Shown: piece after piece, positions 48,480-61,580 of the stretch
Layout of the letters: every line of letters begins with the position of its first letter
Position numbering within the stretch: the first letter of the stretch is position 1
Assembly (NCBI GenBank): GCA_013398295.1
Contig: VZSF01008863.1
Span: forward strand, 62,001-126,000
Direction of reading: 5' to 3'
From: Chionis minor
Lineage: Eukaryota; Chordata; Aves; Charadriiformes; Chionididae
DNA: 64,000 nt
Notes under the pieces: generated by a model
Database searches by the model: none
Told to the model about the DNA's origin: nothing
The model's input: only the letters and a program-made list of their open reading frames with translations
Position numbers and translations under genes: made by a program

Positions 48480-48960
48480 ACTATTCAAAGAAACATTTAT
48501 AAATTAAATTTCATCTGTTGCATTAATACTGAATACCTCAGTAAAGAAATCATCTTAAATTATATTACTAATCTCCAATTTGAATTAAATTAAAAATGAT
48601 ATACACATTCATTGTTTATGGCTTTGCTGCACTGACTTTTCTATAGTAATTTTTTAATCATCACATCAATTTAATTACTATGATTAGAATTAAAACAATG
48701 TGAGTTTTAAAACTGTTTTAATGTTCTAAATTCTTTCACATTAAAAAAAAAACCTAATAGCTTTAATTCACTGTTAATTTCATCTAAATAAACATTAAGC
48801 AACAGAGACACTTGGGGCGTTAGAGAGAAATTACACCAGTCAGCCAGAGCTCAAGTTTACTGGCTAAACTGATTGATGGCATGCAACACAGTAAACAATC
48901 TATTTCCTAGCTCCTAACAGCTACATAATGTCCTTGTTTCTTATAGTAACTGGATTGCCA
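48480..48960. promoter_or_regulatory. possible conserved non-coding element
   Basis: A long, complex, repeat-free AT-rich stretch dense in TAATTA/ATTA homeodomain-type motifs and octamer-like words. It lacks open frames. This texture is typical of conserved developmental enhancers in vertebrates, but conservation cannot be seen from one sequence. Confidence 0.25.
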
Positions 48961-50102
48961 ATACAATATTGACAAAGCATCACTAGGCTGGAGCCAAGCT
49001 GACCTCCTATCACCATTTTTCTTTCTGGACATGTAACACTGCACTGCTCTGAGTAACAGCACGCCCAGATCCGCAGGTTTCAGAAAGGCAAAGCCCTCAG
49101 AGTACCTTAGTAGACGCGACTGGCATTGACTGGATAAATAATTAAAAAGTCACTTAAAAATGAGACTCTTTTGGCTCATTATTTAGGTGCCAGAAAGACT
49201 GTGAAAGCCAGATATTTCCCTCTTATCTATATACCCTTTTCTGGATTTGGACTAGAGCTGCACAAGATATTGGCTACTCAGGTGCTCCCAGGCACCGTTT
49301 GCCATCTGTTGGGAGTTGTGGAATTGTGGGAGGAAGCATAAAACTTTACAAGATTTACAAAATTTCTGAACAAAAAGATTCACTTTCTTAAAGTTCCAGA
49401 CAATCAAAAAAAAAAAAATCTGTATAGCCCAGGACTGCATGCCAAACCCTGGTTAACACAAAGCAGGATAAAATAAAGCCGTCTTAAACAACTGCAGTTA
49501 TCCCCAGGATTCTACAAAATCTCAATATCCTGCATGTCTGTTGTTAAGGGTATATGAACTCATCCTCTGAAAATATACAGATAAAAAGAAACGAAGTAAA
49601 AAATGTTGTATATACATTAACTCACTGAATTATTGTACGTTTTGGAGAAAGGTGTTCTGTAGAGCAAAGCCTCATAGAGCTTCCCTTCAAAGGAAGCTGA
49701 ATCTGTAAATATTCTTCAGCTCCGTGTCACAGCAATTTTTGCTTATTTTTCAAGTGTACATTACATGGCAGTGGTTTAGTCCTTTTCAGAACTACTGTTC
49801 TAGTTCAACCAGAATAACATGCTTTTTGAAGCGGTAATCACTGATTTAACTGAATATCAGCATGCACTTATATTTTTATGTCATCAAAGATAGGGAACAG
49901 ATGTACACAGAAAATAAAGGCTATTACAGTATATAATTAACACAAAAATATTCTCCAGGCTTAACTAATACACTTATATTTAAGTAGACATGTGAGTGGT
50001 GGTAGAATTAGGCACAAATTTTTATAGGATTATCACACACCAAACCCACACTGAATTCCAATTTTCTTAATCAGTTTTTAATTTCTGACCAATATTCTCC
50101 TG

Positions 50103-50131
50103 CCCCTCTCTCCCCCCAACCCCACCCCCCC
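50103..50131 (-). other. G-quadruplex motif on the minus strand
   Basis: Four C-runs on the plus strand (50103-50106, 50112-50117, 50120-50123, 50125-50131) give G7-N1-G4-N2-G6-N5-G4 on the minus strand, a canonical short-loop G-quadruplex motif. It stands out in an AT-rich region. A second C-rich run follows at about 50376-50395. Confidence 0.75.
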
Positions 50132-50889
50132 AAGCTCTTAACAACTATATTCTTCTCTGGGATTGCCCTTTGCTCAGTCAGTCACAAGGAGTGAAGAGTG
50201 TTGCCATCTGTCTGTGCTCTTGCAATTTATTAGCAATTTTAGGGTGAAGCAACTTTATTACTCAGTGCTGCAAAACTTCTAGCCATACTTTCAATCCTCG
50301 TGCTCAGCTATTATTCTGATTTTTTCACAGGAGCCATTTCTAACTTTGTTCTAGTCCATACAGCTCTGGGTTGCACCCCCCCCTCCCCCGCTTTGTTCTG
50401 GGGATGTGCAGCCAGTTGATATTACAGGTGACTGGGACACATGAAAAATGAGAAGTTTACGTAAATCTTACCTGTTAGTACTGCAGTACTTGACTTCTCC
50501 CCAGATGATTCCTACTCTCATTTACATGACCCTGTTAATTTTCCCCTCAACGCCTTCAAACAGAAAGACATATTTGAATCTCAACCTCATCCCAGGCTCC
50601 CAGGCTGATTACCCTGAGCTTGCATTAATATCCTAAAGTAGTTTGGCTTCACCACTAACTGCCATGCAGCAAAACCTCACCTATGCTTACTCCCTCGAGC
50701 TGGTTGTTCCTGCCATTACAAATGACATCTGGATGAATTTCCCTGGCACAAAAGGATATTTCCATCCCTCTTTAACCCTGGTTGAAGATAATTAAACTGC
50801 ACGATTCTCTTGAGCCCGTGGCGCTTTAGCAGAAGAGTTTTGTATTTCCATGCGGACGCAGTGGAGAAGCCAAGTGCCTGGCTAATTTT

Positions 50890-51005
50890 GTGCATGCGAG
50901 TACATGAGTGTCTGAGCAGTTCCATTTACCTCAGTCAGACTACTTACATGCTTAGGATTAATTACACATTTAAGACAGATTTGCCAGTGATTACCATTAA
51001 TTGCA
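50890..51005. repeat. possible ancient amniote interspersed repeat
   Basis: CAGTTCCATTTACCTCAGTCAGACTACTTACATGCTTAGGATTAATTACACATTTAAGACAGATTTGCC resembles the AGTCCCATTGAAGTCAATGGGACTACTCACATGCTTAAAGTTAAGCACATGTTTAAGTGTTTGC segment of very old CR1/L3-like repeats found in turtles, crocodilians and birds. The order of words agrees over about 70 bp. Such copies are sometimes preserved as regulatory elements. Confidence 0.4.
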
Positions 51006-54000
51006 ACTGCAGAGATTCAGGTCCTTCCGTGAGAGTTATAAGAAGTGCATATACCTTCTTCTTCATTACTTTTTTCCTTCTTATTTAAGCCAAATGCCTC
51101 CTTGAATTTGTAGTTTCCAAAAAAGCTAACAAACCCCCTAATGTCTCAAGACACAGCTGTGCTACTGCAGTCAAATCCTATGAATTCCAGAGACGCACTT
51201 ACACGCTGTTCAGACTGGCAGTACTGGTGATGCTGTCCAGGCTCCGTCACCTTGTCATGAAATAAGCAGATTTTATAAATTGCTGATAAATTTTATAAAT
51301 TTATAAATTAGAGATACAGTGACGCTTATAAGTCTTCTACCTGGAGCAGCTAAAAAAGTGATACAAAGCGATTTCACAGCTGTATCATCATTTCAGTCCA
51401 CACAAAACAGGTATGGTGTACAACAGCTGTTTTAGGAAATCAGTAGTTTGGCTGTGGAATCCTATTACTGTAGAGACGGGTACAAATCAGAGATCTGCTG
51501 GGATGTAGCTGTGTGTATTCCTACATCATCCTCCCCAAAGATCAGAGGGCGTGGGGGGTGAGAAATGGCGAAAAATAACTGCAGAGAGGGGATATCATTA
51601 TACTCCAAATGGGAGAGGAGACCACGGCCTGGCTGTGCTGGCACGTAACAACCACCAGCATTAGCTCCAGACTAGCAGTATTTTAAGGAAAAAACGTTAG
51701 TACAGTTGACAGACTTTTGCTGCTACTTCTTTTTCTGATTCTTATCCATTATCATGACAATGCAATGTTAATTTTACAAAAGTTTTAAAAATATTATTGA
51801 CTCCAAACAATGAAAAATGACAAATTAAAACAATACTTTATTTTTACAATTAATCTTCTATACTAAATTCAATTTAGGACTGATAGGACATTTTCCTTTA
51901 ATTTCTGCAAAGGGCTACCTTTATCCAGCAAATGTATGTGGTGGATGTAGACTGAGAGTGAAGGATAAGGAAGAAAATGCAGGGCTAATAATGATATAAA
52001 GAGATTTAGACTTTAAGGAGTCAGGTCAATTTTCATCCTGATTGATCATAATCAAATACAATAATTGCCAGTTAAAATACCACTCCAAGAGGGCTCAGTG
52101 CTGTAAGCCAGCATCAGAAAAGCTCAGGCTTCAGCCATCATCCTGACTGATGTTAACAGGGTTACTTTCACAAACTATGGCTTTGCATGAAATGGTCTTA
52201 AATTATAAGCAAGCAAATATGGAAATGGGGAATTACTTCATTAGAATCATTTTGTGATAATTGTGATTTTCTGATAATCCCATCACTGAGGGCACCACGC
52301 ATTCTGGGATATAACAAGAAAAAATAGTGATGTTTAGATTTAGTAAGTCCTTATTAAAAGGTGCTAGTATTTCCTGACTCTGAGTCTGATTTCCTGTCAC
52401 AAGACAGCCACTTTTAAAGTTCCAGAATGTTATTGACTGAACATCAGTTGCTATTCTAGCACTTTTTATACTGGTGTTCAAAAATCATCAGATAAGTAGC
52501 TCAAGGAAGGAGGGAGAAAGTAGCACCTGCTACTTTCAGATTCGTTCCTCCTTTTTTTGCCAGTAATAAAAAACCACGTATCTGGAAATTCAGAACATTT
52601 CAGATCTTCACTTCAGATATCCTGATGTAGACTTCAGGTATATTTTCAATGACATTATAGTTACTGATTGCTGCCATTAAAATTCAGCTTTTGGCCACTA
52701 ATCTGCTACACCAAAGCCCTGCAAAAATGATTCAGGTTACTAATGGCTTATTAGGAAAAAGAAAACCCTCTCCAGTGCCTTATCCAAACTTAATTTTTAG
52801 AATTTTTTTAGAACAGCAATGAAAACTACAGTTTAACACATACGGCACCTGGATGGTGAAGATACGTGTTTACATTACAATATATTTACATCTATGCAAT
52901 AAATACTGTCATAACTAGTGTCTGATACTTAATGATTATCTAAAACGTCCTTATCTTTAGAATCACAATTTCTAAAATAAATTCCAATCCATAGTTTATT
53001 TACCTAATTACATTCAATTTGCTATATTATTGACTAAAATACTTTCACATTTTTTCTATTTTTAAGTTTTGAAAATGAAAAAGCATGTTTTTCTAATGAT
53101 TACATGAAAACGTAAAAATAATTACAGATATTAATTTATAGATATGTATCCATAATTATATCTATTTCTAAGTGTCTCTGTGTATAGCCAAAAGACGTAA
53201 GAAAATGAGAAATGTATAGTTTATCTATACACATAATGAAGGCAAAATAAATACCAGGGTAGTCATTTTATATCATCCTTTTGATCTATAGGCTACCAGT
53301 GGAAGACATAATCTTTTATTTATATTATGTGAGGTAAAATTTTGAAACAGGATTTTCTGTGTCTATCTTCCTGCTCACTTCATAATTAAGCCTGTAGGGC
53401 TGCATGGTTTATTTTTTAATGCTGTACTTGTCAATTTCTGTTATCACTAATTTAAAGTTCACAGCTCCATATATCATAAAAATATGAGGGCAAAACAATT
53501 TATATAAAAAAATGTTTTGAGTTGAGGGGGTGGTTAAGTTTTCCTGTGTATTCTCTTGAAGATTTCATTTCCAGCAGTGCTGATTTACAAAGGTGGAAAG
53601 AGAGTACAAAGCTCTAGTGACACGCGCTTTCCTCCACACCTCCATATCGTCCCCCCTCCATCTTTCTCCCTTTATATATTTTTATATGTATGAATGACAT
53701 GAAATTTGTGCCTTCGTTAGTATGTTAGCCTTTTTAATTTAGCTCCAAACTCGCTAACCCAATCAGTCCCACCAAGATCAACTCTGACATTCGCTATGAA
53801 GAAAAAGCATCTCTTATTTTACACAAAACATTACAAGGTCAGATCAGCGTCTTTCATCTCTTCCCACCTTCACCAGACTGAACAATAGGCAGCAATAATC
53901 CTGTGATATCCACAACTAATTTATCCGGCAAGAAGACAGGTAGCACTCTGAACCGCACTGCTGCCTGAATAGGTGCAGTAAATAAGCAGCTTAATGGTAG

Positions 54001-57000
54001 CCTTTCAGGCAGGAGGGCAACATATCACAGCATGGCATTTTTATAATCTTCTTGGCATGCCTACAGCCAAGAGCACATAGCTGAGCGTATGTTCCCTCTT
54101 CTGTCGGGCTTAGGATGCATGTAATCGTTAGATTGTGACACATTGTGCCTTTAAGCAAGTTTAACTGTTTTATATCCCCTCTGATCTACAGCTTTGTACA
54201 TCTGTTAAGTTGCCTCTTAAACTTCAGTCAGCACATCTGTGGATCTGATCTTTCTGAAGCTCATTGCGTGGCTTAGGTTTTGCACAGCGTTTCTTTGTAT
54301 CTGTCCAGTGTTTATTTGCAAGGAATACCTTTTGTATGAGTGGTCTTGCTGAACTAGAACAAAAGGGCAGAGTTAAATCTGTATGGGACATCTTCATCTG
54401 GCAGAGAATTGAATGGGACACTAGGAACTTGCTCCAATAACTTGAATTATAAATTGGTGAAGTGAATAGTTCCCTTTTCATTATGTCTTTGAGCAGAGGG
54501 AATGTCTTCTCCCCACCCAAAAGCCATTTTGCTCTAGAGCCATAAAGGAGCCAGTTACTGAACTTCTCCGACGAAGGCCCCTAGGAATACTGATGAAATA
54601 GCCCCCAATTATGGAGAGATGCACTAATTTGCAGGTGCACTAACTACGCTCTTAACCTCCCACTGATGTTGGCTGGATTTCAGGTACTTATTACATGTGG
54701 ACTAGTCTTCTTGGCGTTTTGTCCTCTGGCACGAAGCAGCCCAGTACCAGCCGGCATTCCCCAAAACTACTGCACAGAGCCTGAGTCAAGTAGTGCTGGG
54801 TAGGGGATTGAGCCAGCAAAGCAGAAACCCCTTTGCCTCCTAGAAATACATGCAGAAGTCCTCCACAAAGGAGAATATATCAGCCATAATGGCAGCCTGA
54901 AGATCTCTGCAGAAAGGCCGATGCCAAATTTACTTTATACCACTGTTTTGTTGCATTACGCTACGCATTGAAAGCCTTCATAGAAATTGCAGTCACGTGG
55001 GAACAACACCTGAACGCTCCCTAGTACAGCAGGGCTGAATAATGCAGACTGAGTGATGACATTTAAGCATCCCTGTAAGTGTAAACTCCAAGTCAAAAGG
55101 GCCTCGTGGCTTCTACCATGCAGCCACCAAAATGCAAAGATGCTATGGTAACTGTTAGGCTAAAATAGTTATCTCTGCACATACCTGTCAGCTTCCTTTC
55201 TGCGTTTTTTTTTCCTTCAGGCACTTTTCCAAGTGTTGGAGGAAATATTGGAAATAAATAATGTAGAAGGTTATGAATCCTTACATTTATTCCTACCTTG
55301 TATTGGAAGCCATGAACTATTATTTTGTCAATGAAAAGTTATAAACTGCCCCCTATAAACTGCTAATTAAATAGAAACCCGTGTTCAGCCAACAATATCG
55401 GTGTATGTGTGAAAGTAGTTCTTGTCCTACCGCAACAGTCAGTACAGCTCAGTCTACCTGGACAGTTAGTTAAAGAGAGCACAGCAAAGTGCTCACACCG
55501 GTGGAGCAGTGGCTTCCTCAGCCAAAAAAGTACCGTGGGCAAAATCTTGCCTATATTGACGCCAACAACAGAGTTCTCTATTACCTTTTAAATAAATTAA
55601 GTAAGAGAAACTCGGGCATTAAACATCTGCTTTACTGCAGGATAGTTTCTTTTGAGATACTACCCAGATATGTGTAAAGTTTTTAGTTACTGTTCTGCCA
55701 CGACAACAGTAGAGATCACATGACTATTCACTTAAAAAAAACCCTCCAGAAAATTACATTAAGCTACAGAAACTGCTTTTTTATTATTCTCATGGTTGGG
55801 ATTTCATCTTATCTTATATCTCCATTTCAAACCCAGAGGCCCGAGAACCGAAATAGAAGCCTTCAGGTTAGGCAAGATCACATGAGACCGAAAGGAAATC
55901 TAGGAGGAAGCGTATGTTTCTTAGAATCGCCCTGATGCAACAGTTCATTATCTAAAGGTGGTGCCTGCTGCTGGACAGGGCGCTGCGGGAAAGGAGAGGC
56001 TGTGCCTAGGTTTCCTCACTAGGATCCTTTCATACGCTTTGGCAGCCTGACAAATATGAACATTTGATTTATCAGTGTCGCAGGGTTACTAGGAAATGTC
56101 ACGACTACCTTTTCCCAACGTAGACATTGGGCTGCCAAGTTTGTGTCTATAAGCAACACTTACGCCGTTGTAATACTTTGTTGCCCAGATGACTTTCCTC
56201 TCTTTCTTCCCCTGTGACACCTTTCACACTCTCCCCAAAATGATACCCTATGTTTATATATGATGAATTTTCCAGAACAGTGAGAACAGACTTCTTAGTG
56301 CAGCATCATTACCCCTTTGCTTGGCAGAGAAGTAGAAAAGAGCTTGTCTGAGCTGGCGACCATCAAGCTTTACAGTCTAACAAGTTCCACTACTATAATG
56401 AAAATCCAAAGACCTGGAAACAATATACAGAGCTTCCCTGACTAATTTTATTACGCAGACACACTTAATAGCTCCTGTTACAATCACATTTATAGCAGGA
56501 AAACAGCATTGGATTGTGACTATCACACTAAATCGACATGGATTATCAGTCATTAAAAAGGAACAAAATTAGCAGCAAGCAGTAATATTTTACACTTATC
56601 AAATCTACAGCTGGTCAAGGTTCATTACAATACTGTGCAATAAAGTCAGGAAGCATTGGCTCATTCTACAGAACATTTAAATCTCTATTGTATTTGTGTA
56701 GGATATAATTTCTGATAGCAATAAAGCCTAATAAAAGTTACACCCCGATGAATAAAGTGTTAATAAATTGACCCAAGACATTTAAATGGCTAATTATATT
56801 TGAGATAAAGGAGGATTCACTTGTTTCTGTAGATTGTTTGAAGCAGTAATCTAACCAGCTAACTAACCAACTACAAAATTATTTTATATAAATATATCTC
56901 TATGGTATAAAATATTAATATTTCTAGCTCCTTTTTCAATAGATTAATAATTAATCAGAATTTCCTAACACATTTCCTATTCATCAAAAGACTCATACCT

Positions 57001-59767
57001 CTCTTTAAAATGTCCAAGCTTTGCATAACTTAACTTTAACTATTCCCTAGATTTTAGAAGTATTTACACCAACTATGCTTAGCTTTTCCATAGGCCCTTT
57101 CAGTAATAAAAATGGGTACTTTGTTATAAAATAACAGTACCCTATTACAATACTAATAATGGTATTACAAAATGTATGTAAAAAGAGAGACCAACCAAGC
57201 ACACTGACCAGGTCAGGGTATTCATGAAAGATAATTACCGTGGTGGGCCTCCCAAGATCCTGGGCCTGAGTCTGAAAAAGCCATCATACCTTAAGACTGA
57301 ATTAAGAGTTATGGTAGACAACACATACTTCCTTCAACTCATTCCATTCCTTTCAGAAAAATACCATAGAAATTCAGGAGAATCTCCCTCATCTCCCACC
57401 ACTATATATGCAAGTACTCACGTACATCTAAGCTCCACTCCCCAGGCTCTAGGAGGGTTCAGATCCCAGCTCCACAGATGACACTTGCTAGCACAGGCAT
57501 CCAGAGACGTGCAGGGATCAAGAATGAACTATACAGCATTTAGGTCCACCAGAGAGATTTATGAACAGAAGTTAAGGAGCAGTAAGGGCCTGGCTGATTC
57601 TTCATCTGGTTTACTGCATGACTGCACAAACAAACATGAGAGACAAAAAACAATCAGAAGCGGCAGGTTCACGGAACAACTTCTTTCATAGCATCAATTG
57701 CTTAAGGTATTTCCCAAACTACACCATAGAGTTTTGGAAATTTTTGGTGGTTTCCTTCTCCAAACGATAGTTAAAATTGTAACAGGCCTCTGACATGAAT
57801 GGAATTGCCCAGCAATGTCAATGTTTTTTCAGGTGCTGAGTTCTAGATGCTGGAGGAATAGTGATTTGCGTATGGGAAATGACTGGGGTGGTACAAAGGG
57901 AGACAAAATGACAAAGAATCAGTCTCATAAAATAGGAAAAAGAAAAAAGACAGGAATTACTAAAACAGATGTGTCAGGGTTTGGTGTTTTGGTTTTCTTT
58001 ATAAGTTGAAGGCAATTTTACATGGGGAAGTGAAACAAAAGCATCTTGCAACAGATTTTTTTCATATTGCAAATTGAAAATTTCTAGCCATTACTCAGTA
58101 ATCTACTTATTGCTAATATGTACTTAGTCTTTTTGTTCCATCTGAGAGACAGGTGCACAAGAAGCAGAATTCCCTATGAGATAGGAATTTTCTTTTTTGA
58201 GCAGCTTGTTCTCATTTTGTGTTGAGCTTAGAACTGAAATCTACTACTGCTAATCAGATCACCTAACAATGGAGAGAGAGGCACACATCCCTCCCAACAG
58301 GTTTTTGCTTTCTTCTCTAGGATGGCTGAAGGCAGTCTCTTTACCAAGCTGACCCATACATTTTACAGACTGGATTTTGTGTAGGCAGAAGCTCTGCTTG
58401 GCTAGACAATCTTTGGATGACTAAAAGACTACATGAATTGGGACCGTATTGGAGGCATTGAACTAAGCTACTGCAGTTTGCAACTTATGTCTATCTCGTC
58501 ACGCTTATCTTCCAGCATAAGCTGCAAAATTGTAAAATGTTTTGGTTTCTGGAACATTATCAAGCTTGAATAATTTTTTATAACTGGTCCCAGGTCAATG
58601 AAGCATTTACTAACAGGCAGATGTTCCATTACTATCCTGTGACTTCAGGATATTGCTGAAATCTTCGTATTATTTGTTGCAATCATATTTTTATAGACAG
58701 ATGAGAAACCCATGGTTTTGAAAGGGCTACTCTGTTCAAGTGCCTGTGCTCTCAGAGCTTTTGCGTGTTTGCCTCAGACAGCCGTACACCCCCGCGCTGT
58801 AACAACTGTGTATATACCTGTGTCCTGTCTATGGGCATGGTTTTAGCATACCGCAAGCAGCACAGTCGTGACTATGCTCTACGTCATTTAATCTGTTTTG
58901 TCAAAGTAGCTGTTCAAATCACAGCTGTTTCCTGAAATGCCTGCAAAACTCCCCTCCACTGAGCCCCACTCTCCTGGGCATCTCCTGCATCATCTATGCT
59001 CAGCAGAGTGGGCACTTCTTCCTCTTCCTTTTCTTCCTATTGCTCCAGCCCAGACGAACAATGCTCAGCCCAGAGCAACGGAGAAGGGGCAACCTGGATG
59101 GGTTCCGGCTTCTCTTCCCTTCTTTCCATTCCCTAGCCCTTAGGATTGAACCAGCTTAAAGTTCAAAGGCACTCCAAGGCACCTTGAAGAACGTTAAAAA
59201 AAAGTACTAATCACATATTTTGAAATATTATAGTTAAGTCTTTATACTTTGTGTGACATCATAACTACTAAACATCACATGAAGCCAAAATATTTGAGTC
59301 AAGTCATAAAAAAATAACCACATAGATTCCTTACTGAGTGGTGAATTCTCTCTAGGTGTACTGCAGTGGTATGAATGTCCATCTCTGTGATTCTGTTATA
59401 GTAATGTTCTGCACACACAGTATTAGACAGAATAACATCTGTCTGTATGCTACATTTTCTAATGCATGGAAAAATCAGTTTATGTCCTTCAGTGGAAGCA
59501 TTCATATATTGAAGGAAAACGATATTAGGTAGACCCACTAAGACCCAAATACGATGCTACCAATGGAAAATGCTTTCTTCAATTGAAAACCTGTAAAACC
59601 CCCTACATTATAACCTTGTCAAATTCTGTTAGTAGATACATACGGCCTTTAATTAGCGACCAGGATGAAAAATAGCTGATAATATTTACTATTTTAAAAT
59701 AAAAATGACATTTTTAAGAGGTAAACACATAAATCACAGGTTGCTAAAGTTTCATTTGCTACATTGC

Positions 59768-59789
59768 ACTTCTACAAACATGTAGAAGT
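59768..59789. other. perfect 9-bp hairpin
   Basis: ACTTCTACA and TGTAGAAGT flank an AACA loop with no mismatch. Confidence 0.75.
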
Positions 59790-60263
59790 ACAAAAACTTC
59801 ACAAAAAGCATAAGGCACTCTAAGCCTAAGTCAAATTAGCAGGTAATAATTGGGGTATCTTGAGTTCCTAGGTCATACATTTCTCATGTACCTGAAGGTT
59901 TAAGATCAGGTACAGTAAAGACAAACATTCTGGAACTATGGTTACTGCTACGGAAACGAGACCAACTTTCCTACATTTTCTACAGTTCAATGCAAAATGT
60001 CTGATTCCACATTCAAGAGCAAATGCTTATCTTGCTCAGGAAATCACACTGTGTGAAACATCCAATTGATATTGCTGTTGTTAAATGGAATTTGAAGTGT
60101 CAATAGCTGCAAAACCAGTATTTACTTTTCCCCCTTTGATGTTTTTTCAAAATTCTGTACTAAAATCCCAAAAGCCTAAGGGTGTTTGTTCTTATTCAAA
60201 ATAGCTTCAGTCTCATCAATGTGCTACCTTAATTCTTTGCATGCTCAATTTCCTTCTTAAAAG

Positions 60264-60343
60264 ATATCTGCATTGTGTGTTTTTGAAGTGGATTACCAAG
60301 CAGGTGTTAGATTTGAAACGCAGTACAAAGCAGAGACCAGCAA
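60264..60343 (+). other. candidate plus-strand coding exon (unidentified)
   Basis: On the plus strand a long pyrimidine-rich acceptor (TTTGCATGCTCAATTTCCTTCTTAAAAG) precedes 80 nt open as 1 nt, 26 codons, 1 nt, ending CCAGCAA|GTAAGTTCC with a perfect GTAAGT donor. The peptide is basic and amphipathic (Trp-Ile-Thr-Lys-Gln-Val-Leu-Asp-Leu-Lys-Arg). No family recognised. It would need a plus-strand gene overlapping or interleaved with the minus-strand candidates. Confidence 0.27.
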
Positions 60344-60396
60344 GTAAGTTCCCTAGTAACATCCTGTCTGCTGGGAACACCTCGGCGGGCAGAGGA

Positions 60397-60419
60397 GCAG
60401 GTTCCACGCTGGAACCTGC
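60397..60419. other. perfect 10-bp hairpin with a 3-nt loop
   Basis: GCAGGTTCCA and TGGAACCTGC are exact reverse complements around CGC. The stem is GC-rich for this neighbourhood and would be stable. It lies 53 bp after the candidate plus-strand donor at 60344. Confidence 0.85.
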
Positions 60420-60630
60420 AGGGATGTCTCAGTTTACTCTTCCTCAGTGAACACAAATAATAGGTTTTAACATAGTTAAGCATACTTTGCTTACCCTTGA
60501 CTGTCTGCCTCTGGACCTCAGTATCCCCCATCTGTTATATGGGTGTATAAATGAAGAAGAAAAGGAATTTGGGGAAGTCGCTAAGAGGGTTTGGGACTTT
60601 TTGAGTTACATATAACTATCTTCTATAGAT

Positions 60631-60654
60631 AAAGTGGAAACATATTTCCACTTT
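60631..60654. other. perfect 10-bp hairpin
   Basis: AAAGTGGAAA and TTTCCACTTT are exact reverse complements around CATA. The stem arms contain GGAAA/TTTCC, an NFAT-like core, in opposite orientations. Confidence 0.85.
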
Positions 60655-61562
60655 CCTTCAGGGCGTGTCGACATGAAAATTGCACTGTGCCAAGTACTCC
60701 GAAGTACCCAGCTCCTCTGGGAAGCCTGGCAGGGTTAGACATCTACTTTTTGGGAATTATCTCTAACTTCTCCATCAGTATCAAACTGTTTGACTTATAA
60801 GCTGCATTACAGACATTCAATATTATAAAGGTTCATCCCATCTACGCATTAGGTATCTCCCATTTTCTCATAGCAGTCTCTGTAAGTAAACAGCATGAGA
60901 TCTTGTAATTTCTTTCAAATATAGTGTCTTTCCCTCTGTTTTCCTCAATCAATGTTCTACAGGTTGCTCCACTTCTTTATTTATTCAGGAAAGGTATGGT
61001 ATAAAGGTGTGGGGTTTTTTTGTCACATTGACCTAACTCAAGACAGCTTAATTCTAGGACTATAAACAGCAGTTAAAACTTACAAACCCTCGGACATGCA
61101 ACTCATTGAAAGTCCCTGGGACTGTTCATAGTGCTTGCAAAACAACGTTGCACAACCTCTCCTTTCTTTAACATGCCATTAATACGCATCAGACTACAGC
61201 GTTAGAGTAAAAAAAAATATATCATGTTCTAGAAGCACAACCCATAAACACGAAGGGAGAGTCCCATGAGAGGTGAAGGAATCATCTCTGGGAAGACAGA
61301 TCAGTGCAGTCCCTGAAAGGCAAAATGCAGTAACATTTATTCAAACAAGACTTTGATCTTTTCTGCTAAAGTGTTGTGAAGTTTTCCATTTTTTCCTGAA
61401 TATCAAAATATTTTCATTACTGCCTAGTTCCTTGAACATGGAGACTACTGAGAAATCCAGCTTACAAAGACCTGTGGGTACTGGAATTTCAAACCACCCA
61501 TTTGCACTTAAGTCACTCCCTGGTAAAATCCAGGAGATCTGCATGCTCAATTTATCCTTAGC

Positions 61563-61580
61563 TTTATTTATTTATTTATT
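61563..61580 (+). repeat. (TTTA)n microsatellite
   Basis: Four to five head-to-tail TTTA units. Confidence 0.85.

Larger units (their letters stand above)
34868..50102. other. AT-rich unique sequence
   Basis: No interspersed repeat is recognised in this 15 kb. Contents: the minus-strand candidate exons between 40584 and 43038, a purine homopolymer-like tract at 43998-44032, a minus-strand open run at 47662-47917, and an exceptionally AT-rich, ATTA-dense region at 48480-48960 that looks like conserved non-coding DNA. No RNA gene was identified. Confidence 0.45.

Noticed and set aside
56116..56220. minus-strand GTAAGTGTT donor with open codons upstream
   Set aside because: The upstream side is purine-rich, with no acceptable acceptor.
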